A program made the translations under genes and the position numbers. A DNA stretch of 24,509 nt from Actinomycetota bacterium. GTDB taxonomy: Bacteria > Actinomycetota > UBA4738. The notes under the pieces are model-generated. The model searched no databases, was not told where the DNA came from, and saw only the letters and a list, made by a program, of their open reading frames with translations. The first letter of the stretch is position 1; each line of letters opens with the position of its first letter. The stretch lies in NCBI GenBank assembly GCA_005885015.1, contig VAYG01000004.1, positions 7,770 through 32,278 of the forward strand. The letters are read 5' to 3'. Of the stretch, positions 8,302 through 16,000 are shown piece after piece.

Positions 8302-9126
8302 CTAGGTCGCGGGGGCGGACCGGAGCCAGGCCACCCCTACCACGCCGGCCCCTGTGTGGAGGCCCATCGACGGGCTGAACTCGGTGAGGAAGTCGGTCGG
8401 CCCCAGCAGCCCCTGGAGCTCCGCGGCACGCTGCGGTGACGCGGCGTGGAAGACGGCCGACTTTCGCGAATCCTCCAGCCCGCGACCCATGGCCTCCCGC
8501 CGGATCCGCCGGAGGGCCGACCCCACGCTCCTGGGAACCCCCAGCCGCTCCACCGTGCCCCCGTGGAGCCGGAAGACGGGACGGACGCCGAGCTGTTGGG
8601 CCAGCTCGACGGCCACCCATGGAACCCTGCCGCTGGCTCGAAGGTGATCCAGGCGATCGAGGGCCGCCACCAGCTCTGCCCGCCGGCCGGCATCCTCGGC
8701 CGCTTGGACCACCTCGGCGGGCGTTCCGCCGGAGGCGGCCACCTCGGCGGCCGCCAGCACCACCAGGCCGTGCGCGGCCGCGGCGGTCCTGGAATCGACC
8801 ACTGCCACCGGCCTCCCGGCGATCTCGGCGGCCACCACCGCATTGCGATACATGGCCGTGAACTCGATGGCGGGGGTGATCACCACCGGGTCGCCCTCCG
8901 TCTCTTCCACGGCGGCCAGATACTCCACGGGGGAAGGCGCGCTGGACTTCACCGGCTGCCCCTTCGACTGGGCGGCATAGACGACGTCGGCGGCCTCCTG
9001 CATGCCGTCGCGAAGATCGCCATCAGGCAAGTGGATGATGATCGGCACGACTCGTATGGAGTACCGGTCGAGGGCCTCCGCGGGAAGGCAGGCGCTGGAG
9101 TCGGTGATCAGGCGGGTGGGCGGCAT
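8302..9126 (-). CDS. DegV family fatty-acid-binding protein
   Basis: A 274-residue protein of the DegV/FakB type, which binds fatty acids and, with a FakA-like kinase, lets them be phosphorylated. The N-terminus has the typical ITDSSACLP segment. Other family landmarks are VKSSAPSPVEY, VVITPAIEFTAMYRNA, VVDSRTAAAAHG and RLDHLRASGRVPW, and the C-terminal GLHTGAGVVGVAW, which contains the conserved histidine-glycine region near the fatty acid. Length is normal. ATG 9126 was chosen because the family begins there; an in-frame extension to 9252 has no family similarity. No kinase gene is in the window. It diverges from the MerR-TetR regulator over 53 bp. Confidence 0.88.
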   Translation of the reverse strand: MPPTRLITDSSACLPAEALDRYSIRVVPIIIHLPDGDLRDGMQEAADVVYAAQSKGQPVKSSAPSPVEYLAAVEETEGDPVVITPAIEFTAMYRNAVVAAEIAGRPVAVVDSRTAAAAHGLVVLAAAEVAASGGTPAEVVQAAEDAGRRAELVAALDRLDHLRASGRVPWVAVELAQQLGVRPVFRLHGGTVERLGVPRSVGSALRRIRREAMGRGLEDSRKSAVFHAASPQRAAELQGLLGPTDFLTEFSPSMGLHTGAGVVGVAWLRSAPAT

Positions 9127-9155
9127 CGCGCATTCGAACGATAGCGGAAGCCAGA

Positions 9156-9165
9156 CATCGATGTG
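9156..9165. promoter_or_regulatory. Small palindrome between divergent degV-like and regulator genes
   Basis: ACATCGATGT is a perfect 10-bp palindrome in the short gap between the two divergent genes. It could be a site for the MerR-TetR regulator encoded just downstream. Short palindromes are common by chance, so this is weak. Confidence 0.2.
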
Positions 9166-9179
9166 AAACAATCCGCCCC

Positions 9180-10007
9180 GTGGTTCCCCTGCTCGCTCGC
9201 GAGCGGTTCTCCATCCGGGAGGTGGTCGCTCGGACCGGCGTCCCGGCGGCAACGATCCACCATTACCTCCGGCTCGGGCTGCTCCCCCCGGCCCGCCGCC
9301 TCAGCTCGAACCGCTTCCTGTACGACGATCGCCACGTCCAGGCGCTGAAGCTGATCAGGCTGCTCCGCGAGCGCCGGGGCCTCTCCCTCACAGTCATCCG
9401 GCGGGTGCTCCCCGAGCTCCTCGGCCTGGACCAGGAGCAGGCCTTCCGGCCCCAGATGTGGGACCGGGCCGTCCTGGCCCACCTCTCGCGGGGATCGCGG
9501 CGCACGCCCGCCGTCCGCCTGCTCGACGCGGCTATCGAGGCCTTCGCCCGCCGCGGGTACGCGGACGTGAACGTCGACGACATCTGCCGCGCCGCCCGCA
9601 TCGCCAAGGGCTCCTTCTATCGCCACTACCGGTCGAAGGAAGACCTCTTCTTCGCCGCGGCCGACGCCGCGGTCGCCGAGATCGTCGGGGCCTATCGCCT
9701 GGTCGCGTCGGCCGGGCCTCCGCCCATGGATCGAGCGGCGGATGTGCTGGCCCGAGCCATGGAGCCCCGGCTCCCCCTGTTCATGGAGCTGTTCACCCGG
9801 TCCCTCCAGCGCCGCCCCGGCTACGCTCCGGTTGCTCGCAGAATCTTCACAACGCTCGCTCGCCGGGTCGGGGAGTTCCACGGGGGCCCAGACGCCCTCC
9901 TCGCCGGCGCCCTGGTCCTCCAGCAGGCCACGGTGATCGTGTTCAGACGGGCCCTGGAGCCGTCGCCGCTGGCGGCCCTGGGTGTGGTGACATCGTCACC
10001 GGCCTGA
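9180..10007 (+). CDS. Transcriptional regulator with MerR and TetR domains fused
   Basis: A 275-residue protein with two DNA-binding domains. Residues about 9-80 are a MerR-type winged helix (FSIREVVARTGVPAATIHHY, then RRLSSNRFLYDDRHV and a helical tail). Residues about 109-165 are a TetR-type N-terminal domain (AAIEAFARRGYADVNVDDIC, IAKGSFYRHYRSKEDLF), followed by a helical ligand-type C-terminal region. Either domain alone would be a full regulator, so having both in one chain is uncommon. The GTG start at 9180 is the first plausible one. The stop is about 160 bp before the hopanoid operon, in the same direction, so it could regulate that operon, the divergent DegV gene, or itself; none of these is shown. 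Confidence 0.85.
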   Translation: MVPLLARERFSIREVVARTGVPAATIHHYLRLGLLPPARRLSSNRFLYDDRHVQALKLIRLLRERRGLSLTVIRRVLPELLGLDQEQAFRPQMWDRAVLAHLSRGSRRTPAVRLLDAAIEAFARRGYADVNVDDICRAARIAKGSFYRHYRSKEDLFFAAADAAVAEIVGAYRLVASAGPPPMDRAADVLARAMEPRLPLFMELFTRSLQRRPGYAPVARRIFTTLARRVGEFHGGPDALLAGALVLQQATVIVFRRALEPSPLAALGVVTSSPA

Positions 10008-10032
10008 GTTTTCCAGCCCGCCGGCACCCGAC

Positions 10033-10061
10033 TTGACAGTCGCCTGGCCCGTCCACAAGAT
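10033..10061 (+). promoter_or_regulatory. Probable sigma70-type promoter of the hopanoid operon
   Basis: TTGACA (10033-10038), a 17-bp spacer and CAAGAT (10056-10061) make a good -35 and an acceptable -10. Transcription would begin near 10068, leaving a leader of about 100 nt before yjbQ, the first gene of the operon. Confidence 0.5.
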
Positions 10062-10140
10062 TTGAGCAATAAGCGAGACTGGGTAGTCACCCCAATTGCT
10101 TGTTCATGATGACAGGGGTGGTCCATCGGTTCTCGAGGGG

Positions 10141-10160
10141 CCTCCCCACACAGGGGGAGG
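10141..10160 (+). promoter_or_regulatory. Hairpin that pairs with the yjbQ ribosome binding site
   Basis: CCTCCCC (10141-10147) is complementary to GGGGAGG (10154-10160), separated by six bases. The right arm is the ribosome binding site of yjbQ, 7 nt before its ATG. If formed in the mRNA, the stem would hide the site and lower translation of the first gene. It may be a control element or a chance pairing. Confidence 0.4.
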
Positions 10161-10167
10161 ACGTCCG

Positions 10168-10620
10168 ATGAAGTTTCTGTTCGAGAACCACAGCTTCCGA
10201 ACGACCGACTGCGGACAGTTCGTCGACATGACCGACGACGTTCGGGAGCTGGTCGAGCGAAGCGACGTCCAGAACGGGATGGCCCTGGTGTATTCGCCCC
10301 ACACGACGTGCGCCGTCCTCATCAACGAACGCGAGCGGGGGTTCATCGAGGACTTCGGCGGCCTGATGGAGGAACTCGTCCCCATCAAGGGGGCCTACCG
10401 ACACGACGACCTGGATGCCCGGACCGAGAACCTCGAGGACGATCCGCACGAGATCCCCAACGGCCATGCCCACTGCCGCCAGGCGCTCCTCGGCTCCGCC
10501 TCCCAGGCGATCCCCATCGTGCATGGCGAGCTGCAGCTCGGCCGGTGGCAGCGGGTGTTCTTCCTTGAGCTGGACCGGGCCCGCGATCGACGGGTCCTGA
10601 TCCAGGTGATGGGGGACTGA
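10168..10620 (+). CDS. YjbQ/UPF0047 family protein (secondary thiamine-phosphate synthase type)
   Basis: A 150-residue single-domain protein of the YjbQ (UPF0047) family. Family landmarks are SPHTTCAVLINE, the His-rich NGHAHCRQALLGSA and the C-terminal LGRWQRVFFLELDRARDRRV. E. coli YjbQ has weak thiamine-phosphate synthase activity, but the main role of the family is unclear. The ATG has a strong GGGGGAGG site 7 nt upstream. The stop TGA overlaps the hpnC ATG (TGATG at 10618-10622), and a promoter lies ahead, so this is the first gene of the hopanoid operon. Thiamine diphosphate is the cofactor of Dxs in the isoprenoid pathway, but a link is only a guess. Confidence 0.88.
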   Translation: MKFLFENHSFRTTDCGQFVDMTDDVRELVERSDVQNGMALVYSPHTTCAVLINERERGFIEDFGGLMEELVPIKGAYRHDDLDARTENLEDDPHEIPNGHAHCRQALLGSASQAIPIVHGELQLGRWQRVFFLELDRARDRRVLIQVMGD

Positions 10621-11522
10621 TGGCCCAGGATGCCGTCGCCGCCGTCATGGCGAAGGCGGATCGGGAGAACTTCCCGGTTGCCTCCCGGCTGCTCCCTCGA
10701 CGGTCGAGGACGGGGCTCCTGGCGATCTACGGGTTCGCCAGGTTGGTGGACGACGCCGGAGACGAGGCGGGCGGCGATCGGACCGCGCTGCTGGACTGGC
10801 TGGACGGCGAGGTGGACCGGGTCTACGCGGGAACGCCGGGCCACCCGCTCATGCGCCGGCTGGTCCCGGTCGTTCGGCGCTATGGCATCCCTCCGGAGCC
10901 GTTCCGCCGCCTGATCCAGGCGAACCGCCAGGATCAGGTCGTCACCTCTTACGCCACCTTCGAAGACCTGCTTGCGTACTGCGATCTATCGGCCAACCCG
11001 GTCGGACACCTGGTGCTCCACGTGTTCGAGGCAGTCACGCCCAGGCGAATGCATCTGTCGGATCACGTCTGCACCGGACTCCAGCTCGTCGAGCACTGGC
11101 AGGACGTTTCGGAGGACCTCCGCCGTGGCCGGGTGTACCTGCCGCAGGAGGACCTGGCCCGGTTCGGCTGCACCCGGGAGGACCTGGCCGCGGCCGGCCC
11201 CAGCTCGCGGTTCCGCGCCCTGATGGCCTTCGAGGCCGATCGGGCACGACGGCTCCTGGACCAGGGAGCTCCGCTCGCCCGTGACCTGGGCGGCCGCAAC
11301 GGATACGCGGTGGCGGCCTTCGTCGCAGGCGGGCGCAGCGCCCTCGAGGCCATCGAACGGTCCGGGTACGACGTGCTGTCGAGGACCCCCAGGCCGTCGG
11401 GGCTCCGCCGGGCCGCGGCAATCGTGCGGGCGCTGGCCACCCGGGGAAGCGCCGGCAACGGCCGCCCCGCGCTCGACGCCCACCCTCACGCCCACCCCGA
11501 TCCTCAGGAGCAGCGGTCGTGA
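10620..11522 (+). CDS. hpnC: HpnC, hydroxysqualene synthase-type enzyme
   Basis: A 300-residue trans-isoprenyl transferase of the squalene/phytoene synthase family. In the HpnCDE route HpnD joins two farnesyl diphosphates to presqualene diphosphate, HpnC converts that to hydroxysqualene and HpnE reduces it to squalene. The first aspartate-rich motif is DDAGDE (44-49); the second is in HWQDVSEDLRRGRVYLP. The NPVGHLVLHV segment and order before hpnD and hpnE mark it as HpnC rather than HpnD. The C-terminal tail (about the last 25 residues) is His/Pro-rich and not part of the fold. Its stop overlaps the hpnD GTG start. Confidence 0.93.
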   Translation: MAQDAVAAVMAKADRENFPVASRLLPRRSRTGLLAIYGFARLVDDAGDEAGGDRTALLDWLDGEVDRVYAGTPGHPLMRRLVPVVRRYGIPPEPFRRLIQANRQDQVVTSYATFEDLLAYCDLSANPVGHLVLHVFEAVTPRRMHLSDHVCTGLQLVEHWQDVSEDLRRGRVYLPQEDLARFGCTREDLAAAGPSSRFRALMAFEADRARRLLDQGAPLARDLGGRNGYAVAAFVAGGRSALEAIERSGYDVLSRTPRPSGLRRAAAIVRALATRGSAGNGRPALDAHPHAHPDPQEQRS

Positions 11523-12361
11523 TCGCCCCCGTCGCGTACCGCCATTGCGAGGAGGTGACCCGGTCCCGCGCCGGCAACTTCTATTACGGGATCCGGCTGC
11601 TACCGCCTCCCAAGCGCCGGGCGATGTGCGCCGTCTACGCCTTCGCCCGAAGGATCGACGACATCGGGGACGGCACGTCCTCGCCCGACGAGCAGCTGCG
11701 GTCGCTGGAGCGCGCCAGGGACGACGTTTCCTCCATCATGCCCGCCTCGCCCGACCCGGTGATCGCCGCGCTCGGCGACGCCGCGGCGCGGTATCCCCTC
11801 CCGCTCCAGGCGTTCGTGGACCTCATCGACGGCGTGGAGATGGACGTCCGGGGCGAACGGTATCCGAGCTTCGAGGCGCTCGAGGTGTACTGCCGCCGAG
11901 TGGCCGGCTCGATAGGCCGGTTGTCGGTGGCAATCTTCGGGGCCGGCCGGCCCGAGGAGGCCGCGTCGCTGTCCGACGACCTCGGGGTGGCCATGCAGCT
12001 CACGAACGTCCTGCGCGATCTCCGCGAGGACCTCGCCCGGGGACGCGTCTACGTCCCGGCCGACGACCTGACCAGGTTCGGCTGCGATCCGCAGCTGGAG
12101 GCGGCGGACCCGGCCTCGCTGGGCGCCGTCGTCCGGTTCGAGATCGCTCGGGCCCGTTCTTGGTTCGACCGGGGGTTGGGCCTCCTGCCGCTCCTGGACG
12201 GACGGAGCGCGTCCTGCGTGGGAGCCATGACCGGGATCTACCAGAGGATCCTGGCCAAGCTGGATCGCCGGCCCGCCGAGGCCCTGCGCGGCCGGATCTC
12301 CCTGCCGGCCTGGGAGAAGGCGTGGGTGGCCGCCCGCAGCGTGGTGGGGGTGCCCGGATGA
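11519..12361 (+). CDS. hpnD: HpnD, presqualene diphosphate synthase
   Basis: A 280-residue squalene/phytoene synthase-family enzyme that condenses two FPP molecules to presqualene diphosphate. Motifs: SRAGNFYYGIRLLPPPKRRA at the N-terminus, DDIGD (47-51) as first Mg-binding motif, and QLTNVLRDLREDLARGRVYVP as second. The GTG start at 11519 overlaps the hpnC stop (GTGA), and its own stop overlaps the hpnE ATG (ATGA at 12358-12361), so hpnC-hpnD-hpnE are tightly coupled. Order and sequence make the HpnD assignment secure. Confidence 0.94.
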   Translation: MIAPVAYRHCEEVTRSRAGNFYYGIRLLPPPKRRAMCAVYAFARRIDDIGDGTSSPDEQLRSLERARDDVSSIMPASPDPVIAALGDAAARYPLPLQAFVDLIDGVEMDVRGERYPSFEALEVYCRRVAGSIGRLSVAIFGAGRPEEAASLSDDLGVAMQLTNVLRDLREDLARGRVYVPADDLTRFGCDPQLEAADPASLGAVVRFEIARARSWFDRGLGLLPLLDGRSASCVGAMTGIYQRILAKLDRRPAEALRGRISLPAWEKAWVAARSVVGVPG

Positions 12362-13755
12362 GCGAGCCCTTCGCCGCGCCGGTGGTGATCCCGAACCCCT
12401 CCCACCCCCGTGTGATCGTGGTCGGCGGGGGGCTGGCCGGCCTGGCGGCGGCGCTGGCCTGCGCCGACGGCGGAGCCAGGGTCAGCCTCCTCGAAGCCCG
12501 ACCGCGCCTGGGCGGGGCGACGTTCTCGTTCCAGCGAGAGGGACTGTGGGTGGACAACGGCCAGCACGTCTTCCTCCGTTGCTGCACGGCCTACCGGAGA
12601 TTCCTGTCCCGGATCGGCGCGGACGGCAAGACCGTGCTCCAGGACCGGATGTCGATCCCGGTGGTCTCCTCGGACGGGCGGCGGGGGATGCTGCGGCGAA
12701 ACCGCCTCCCTGCCCCGCTCCATCTGGCGGGGACGCTGGCCACGTACCCGTTCCTCGGCCCGGCCGATCGCCTCCGGACCGCCCGGGCGGCCCTGGCTCT
12801 GGCTCGGCTCGATCCCCTGGACCCTTCGTTGGACGGCCGGACGTTCGGCCAGTGGCTGGCCGAGCATCGCCAGTCCCACGCCGCCATCGACTCCCTGTGG
12901 AACCTCATCGCGCTTCCGACGTTGAACCTCCCCGCGGACCAGGCGTCGCTGGCGCTGGCGGTCAAAGTGTTCCGGACCGGTCTCCTTTCCCACCGGGACG
13001 CCGCCGACGTCGGCTACGCGGCCGTGCCGCTGTCGGAGGTCCACGCGGCCCCGGCGGCTCGCGCGCTGGCCCGTGCCGGCGCGGCCGTCCATCTTCGAAC
13101 GACGGCCCGCCGCGTCGAACGCCTCACCGCCGATGCGTTGGAGGTCTCGACCGAGGACGGGCGGCTGGAGGGCCGCGCGGCGATCCTGGCCCTCCCCCAC
13201 GACCGCGTACGGGACGTCATCCCGGCCGAGGCCCTGGCCGATCCGGAGGCCCCGTCGAGGCTGGGCGTGTCTCCAATCGTGAACGTGCACGTGGTGTACG
13301 ACCGCCCGGTCATGGACGTGCCGTTCGTGGCCGGGCTGGGATCGCCGGTCCAGTGGGTGTTCGACCGGACCGGACCGTCCGGACTGGACCGCGGCCAGTA
13401 TCTGGCCATCTCGCTCTCCGGTGCCGACCGGGAGATCCAGGAGCGAGCCGAGGACCTTCGCGCCCGGTTCCTCCCGGCCCTCGAAGCACTCTTCCCTGCG
13501 GCTCGGGCGGCCACCGTCGAGCGGTTCTTCGTCACCAGGGAGCACGCGGCGACGTTCCGCCAGACCCCTGGGACCAGAGCGCTTCGCCCCGGCCCGCGCA
13601 CCCGGATCCCCGGCTTGTACCTGGCGGGCGCGTGGACCGACACGGGCTGGCCGGCCACCATGGAAGGCGCCGTCCGGTCCGGCCTGGCCGCCGCGCGCGA
13701 GGCCCTCGCCGACCTCGGGCGGACCCGCCCGCTCCCCCAGGCGGTGCCGGCGTGA
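12358..13755 (+). CDS. hpnE: HpnE, hydroxysqualene dehydroxylase (FAD-dependent)
   Basis: A 465-residue flavoprotein of the phytoene desaturase/amine oxidase superfamily that reduces hydroxysqualene to squalene. The dinucleotide-binding motif VVGGGLAGLAAAL starts near residue 21, followed by RLGGATFSF. NGQHVFLRCC is typical of HpnE, and the C-terminal FAD-closing motif is in GLYLAGAWTDTGWPATMEGAV. Length is normal. It overlaps hpnD upstream (ATGA) and the polyprenyl synthase downstream (GTGA at 13752-13755). Confidence 0.93.
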   Translation: MSEPFAAPVVIPNPSHPRVIVVGGGLAGLAAALACADGGARVSLLEARPRLGGATFSFQREGLWVDNGQHVFLRCCTAYRRFLSRIGADGKTVLQDRMSIPVVSSDGRRGMLRRNRLPAPLHLAGTLATYPFLGPADRLRTARAALALARLDPLDPSLDGRTFGQWLAEHRQSHAAIDSLWNLIALPTLNLPADQASLALAVKVFRTGLLSHRDAADVGYAAVPLSEVHAAPAARALARAGAAVHLRTTARRVERLTADALEVSTEDGRLEGRAAILALPHDRVRDVIPAEALADPEAPSRLGVSPIVNVHVVYDRPVMDVPFVAGLGSPVQWVFDRTGPSGLDRGQYLAISLSGADREIQERAEDLRARFLPALEALFPAARAATVERFFVTREHAATFRQTPGTRALRPGPRTRIPGLYLAGAWTDTGWPATMEGAVRSGLAAAREALADLGRTRPLPQAVPA

Positions 13756-14765
13756 TCCGCACGATGCCTCCCGCCCTCCTGCGAGCCCGGGACATGATCG
13801 AGCCGGCCCTCAGGGAGAGCATCCGGGACCTGGCTCCCGACATCCAGCGGGTGGTCGGCTACCACTTGGGGTTCTCCGACGCCGAGGGGCAACCCGTGGC
13901 CGGGGAAGGAGGCAAGGCCGTCCGGCCCGCTCTTGCCCTGCTCTCGGCCGAAGCGGCCGGCGCGCCGGCCGACGTGGGGATCCCCGGCGCGGTCGCCGTG
14001 GAGCTCGTCCACAACTTCTCCCTCCTGCACGACGACGTGATGGACCATGACCTGGAGCGGCGCCATCGACCGACCGCCTGGGCGTTGTTCGGGATGGGCC
14101 AGGCCATCGTCACCGGCGACGCGCTGATGGTCCTGGCCCAGCGGGTGCTGATGGAGCCGGCCACGCCCGAGCACTCGAGCGCCGCGGCCGCCCTGGCCCG
14201 GGCGACGGCGGGCATGATCGAAGGGCAGGCCCAGGACCTCTCCTTCCAGTCCCGGCTGGACGTTTCGGTGGATGAATGCGAACGCATGTCCGCGAACAAG
14301 ACCGGGGCGCTGCTGTCCTGCGCCTCTTCCATCGGGGCCATCCTGGCCGGCGCCGGAGACCTCGAGGTCGCCTCCCTGGCCGAGTTCGGCCTCCATCTGG
14401 GGCTGGCCTTCCAGGCGATCGACGACTGGCTGGGGATCTGGGGACGGCCGGCCCTCACCGGCAAGCCGGTGGCCGGCGACATCCGCGAGCAGAAAAAGAC
14501 GCTTCCCGTGGTCATCGCGCTGGCCGCGGGGGGCCCGGACTCCGACCGCCTCAGGGAACTCCTGTCGAACGGTGGGCTCTCCGAGGCCCAGGTGTCCATG
14601 GCGGCCGACCTCGTGGAACGGTGCGGCGGCAGCGAGCGAACCAGAACCGAGGCGGGCCGGCACCTCGCGCTGGCCCTGGGCGCGTTGGACCGGGCCCCGC
14701 TGGCGCTGCCGGCCCGGGAGCAGCTCGAGGAGATCGCTCGGTTCGTCACGGCGCGGGATTTCTGA
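13752..14765 (+). CDS. Polyprenyl (probably farnesyl) diphosphate synthase
   Basis: A 337-residue trans-prenyltransferase that adds IPP units to DMAPP/GPP, in this operon most likely giving FPP for HpnD. The GGKAVRPALALLSAEAAG segment, the first Asp-rich motif DDVMD (94-98) and GQAQDLSFQ are typical. The second motif is IDDWLGIWG, lacking the last Asp of the DDxxD consensus. The start is GTG 13752, overlapping the hpnE stop; an in-frame ATG at 13764 is possible. The last 40 nt (from 14726) are repeated exactly at 15802 inside shc, so the C-terminal ARFVTARDF also appears at the end of the truncated Shc fragment. Product chain length is inferred from context. Confidence 0.9.
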   Translation: MIRTMPPALLRARDMIEPALRESIRDLAPDIQRVVGYHLGFSDAEGQPVAGEGGKAVRPALALLSAEAAGAPADVGIPGAVAVELVHNFSLLHDDVMDHDLERRHRPTAWALFGMGQAIVTGDALMVLAQRVLMEPATPEHSSAAAALARATAGMIEGQAQDLSFQSRLDVSVDECERMSANKTGALLSCASSIGAILAGAGDLEVASLAEFGLHLGLAFQAIDDWLGIWGRPALTGKPVAGDIREQKKTLPVVIALAAGGPDSDRLRELLSNGGLSEAQVSMAADLVERCGGSERTRTEAGRHLALALGALDRAPLALPAREQLEEIARFVTARDF

Positions 14766-14924
14766 GGAGGTTGGCGGTGGCGGTCAAGACGGTCGAACGA
14801 GCCAGGGGAGCAGCCGAGGCCTCCCTGCGCCGGGCTCGAGACCACCTTCTCAAGCTCCAGCACGAGCAGGGGTGGTGGAAGGGTGAGCTCGAGACCAACG
14901 TGACGATGGACGCCGAGGACCTGC
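14726..14924 (+). repeat. 199-bp perfect direct repeat, left (original) copy
   Basis: It runs from the end of the polyprenyl synthase gene through its stop, the ribosome site GAGGAGG (14764-14770) and the first 49 codons of shc. The same 199 bases occur at 15802-16000 (offset 1076) with no mismatch. This copy is in its natural place: the synthase ends and shc begins here. Confidence 0.95.
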
Positions 14925-15841
14925 TCCTCCGGCAGTTCCTGGGGATCCGGGGCGAGGAGGAGACCCGGCTCGCGGCCAACTGGATCCGGTCCCAGCAACG
15001 CGAGGACGGGACGTGGGCCAACTTCTTCGCCGGGCCGCCGGACCTGTCCACGACCATCGAGGCCTACGCGGCCCTCCGGCTGGCCGGCGACCCCGCCGAC
15101 GCCGACCACATGCGCCGGGCTGCCGGCTACGTCCGAGAGTCCGGCGGGCTCGAACGGGCTCGGGTCTTCACCCACCTGTGGTTCTCGTTGTTCGGGTGGT
15201 GGTCGTGGGACCGGGTGCCGGCCCTGCCGCCCGAGGTGATCTTCCTTCCCCGGTGGTTCCCGCTGAACATCTACGACTTCGCCTGCTGGGCCCGCCAGAC
15301 GCTCGTGGCGCTCACCGTCGTCGGGGCGCATCGTCCGGTCCGGCCGATCGGGTTCGGCATCGACGAGCTCCGCACCGGCCTGGATCCGGGGCCGGGGCTC
15401 GACCCTCTGTCCACGTGGCGCGGGAGGTTCCAGCGGCTGGACCAGGCCCTCCAAGGCTACGAGCGTCACCCATCCAGGAGTCTGCGACGCGTGGCCCTGG
15501 CCCGGGCCGTGGAGTGGATCCTGCGGCGACAGGAAGCAGACGGCTCCTGGGGCGGGATTCAGCCGCCGTGGGTGTACTCGCTGATCGCGCTCGACGTGAT
15601 GGGCTACCCGCTCGACCATCCCGCTGTGCGCGGCGGCCTCGAGGGCATCGACGGCTTCACCATCATCGAGGGCGACTCCAGGCGGCTGGAGGCGTGCCAG
15701 TCACCCGTGTGGGACACAGCCCTGGCAATCATCGCGTTGGCGGACGGGGGCCTGCCCTCCGAGCATCCGGCGCTGGTGCGCGCCACGGACTGGCTGCTCG
15801 ACGAGGAGATCGCTCGGTTCGTCACGGCGCGGGATTTCTGA
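14777..15841 (+). CDS. shc: Squalene-hopene cyclase, N-terminal fragment (gene split)
   Basis: A 354-residue N-terminal half of squalene-hopene cyclase (about 630-680 residues when intact), which folds squalene into hopene on the membrane. GTG 14777 follows GAGGAGG by 6 nt. QW-type repeats are seen at QHEQGWW, QQREDGTW and QEADGSW, with other family segments such as PPEVIFLPRWFP, NIYDFACWAR, IQPPWVYSLIALDVMGY and ACQSPVWDTALA. True sequence ends at WLLDEE (near 15801). After that the frame enters the second copy of the 199-bp repeat, adds IARFVTARDF from the synthase gene and stops. The central region with the catalytic DXDD acid motif is absent from this and the next fragment, so as written it cannot cyclise squalene. 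It may be truly broken or an assembly error. Confidence 0.85.
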   Translation: MAVKTVERARGAAEASLRRARDHLLKLQHEQGWWKGELETNVTMDAEDLLLRQFLGIRGEEETRLAANWIRSQQREDGTWANFFAGPPDLSTTIEAYAALRLAGDPADADHMRRAAGYVRESGGLERARVFTHLWFSLFGWWSWDRVPALPPEVIFLPRWFPLNIYDFACWARQTLVALTVVGAHRPVRPIGFGIDELRTGLDPGPGLDPLSTWRGRFQRLDQALQGYERHPSRSLRRVALARAVEWILRRQEADGSWGGIQPPWVYSLIALDVMGYPLDHPAVRGGLEGIDGFTIIEGDSRRLEACQSPVWDTALAIIALADGGLPSEHPALVRATDWLLDEEIARFVTARDF

Positions 15842-16000
15842 GGAGGTTGGCGGTGGCGGTCAAGACGGTCGAACGAGCCAGGGGAGCAGCCGAGGCCTCC
15901 CTGCGCCGGGCTCGAGACCACCTTCTCAAGCTCCAGCACGAGCAGGGGTGGTGGAAGGGTGAGCTCGAGACCAACGTGACGATGGACGCCGAGGACCTGC
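15802..16000 (+). repeat. 199-bp perfect direct repeat, right (inserted) copy, inside shc
   Basis: Identical to 14726-14924. It sits between the codons for WLLDEE and AFDADNT of Shc, where intact cyclases have about 75-80 other residues including DXDD. It brings in a stop codon (15839-15841), a ribosome site and a GTG start. The left edge shares CGAGGAGATC with the gene it interrupts. No mismatch suggests a recent event or an assembly artefact. Confidence 0.95.
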
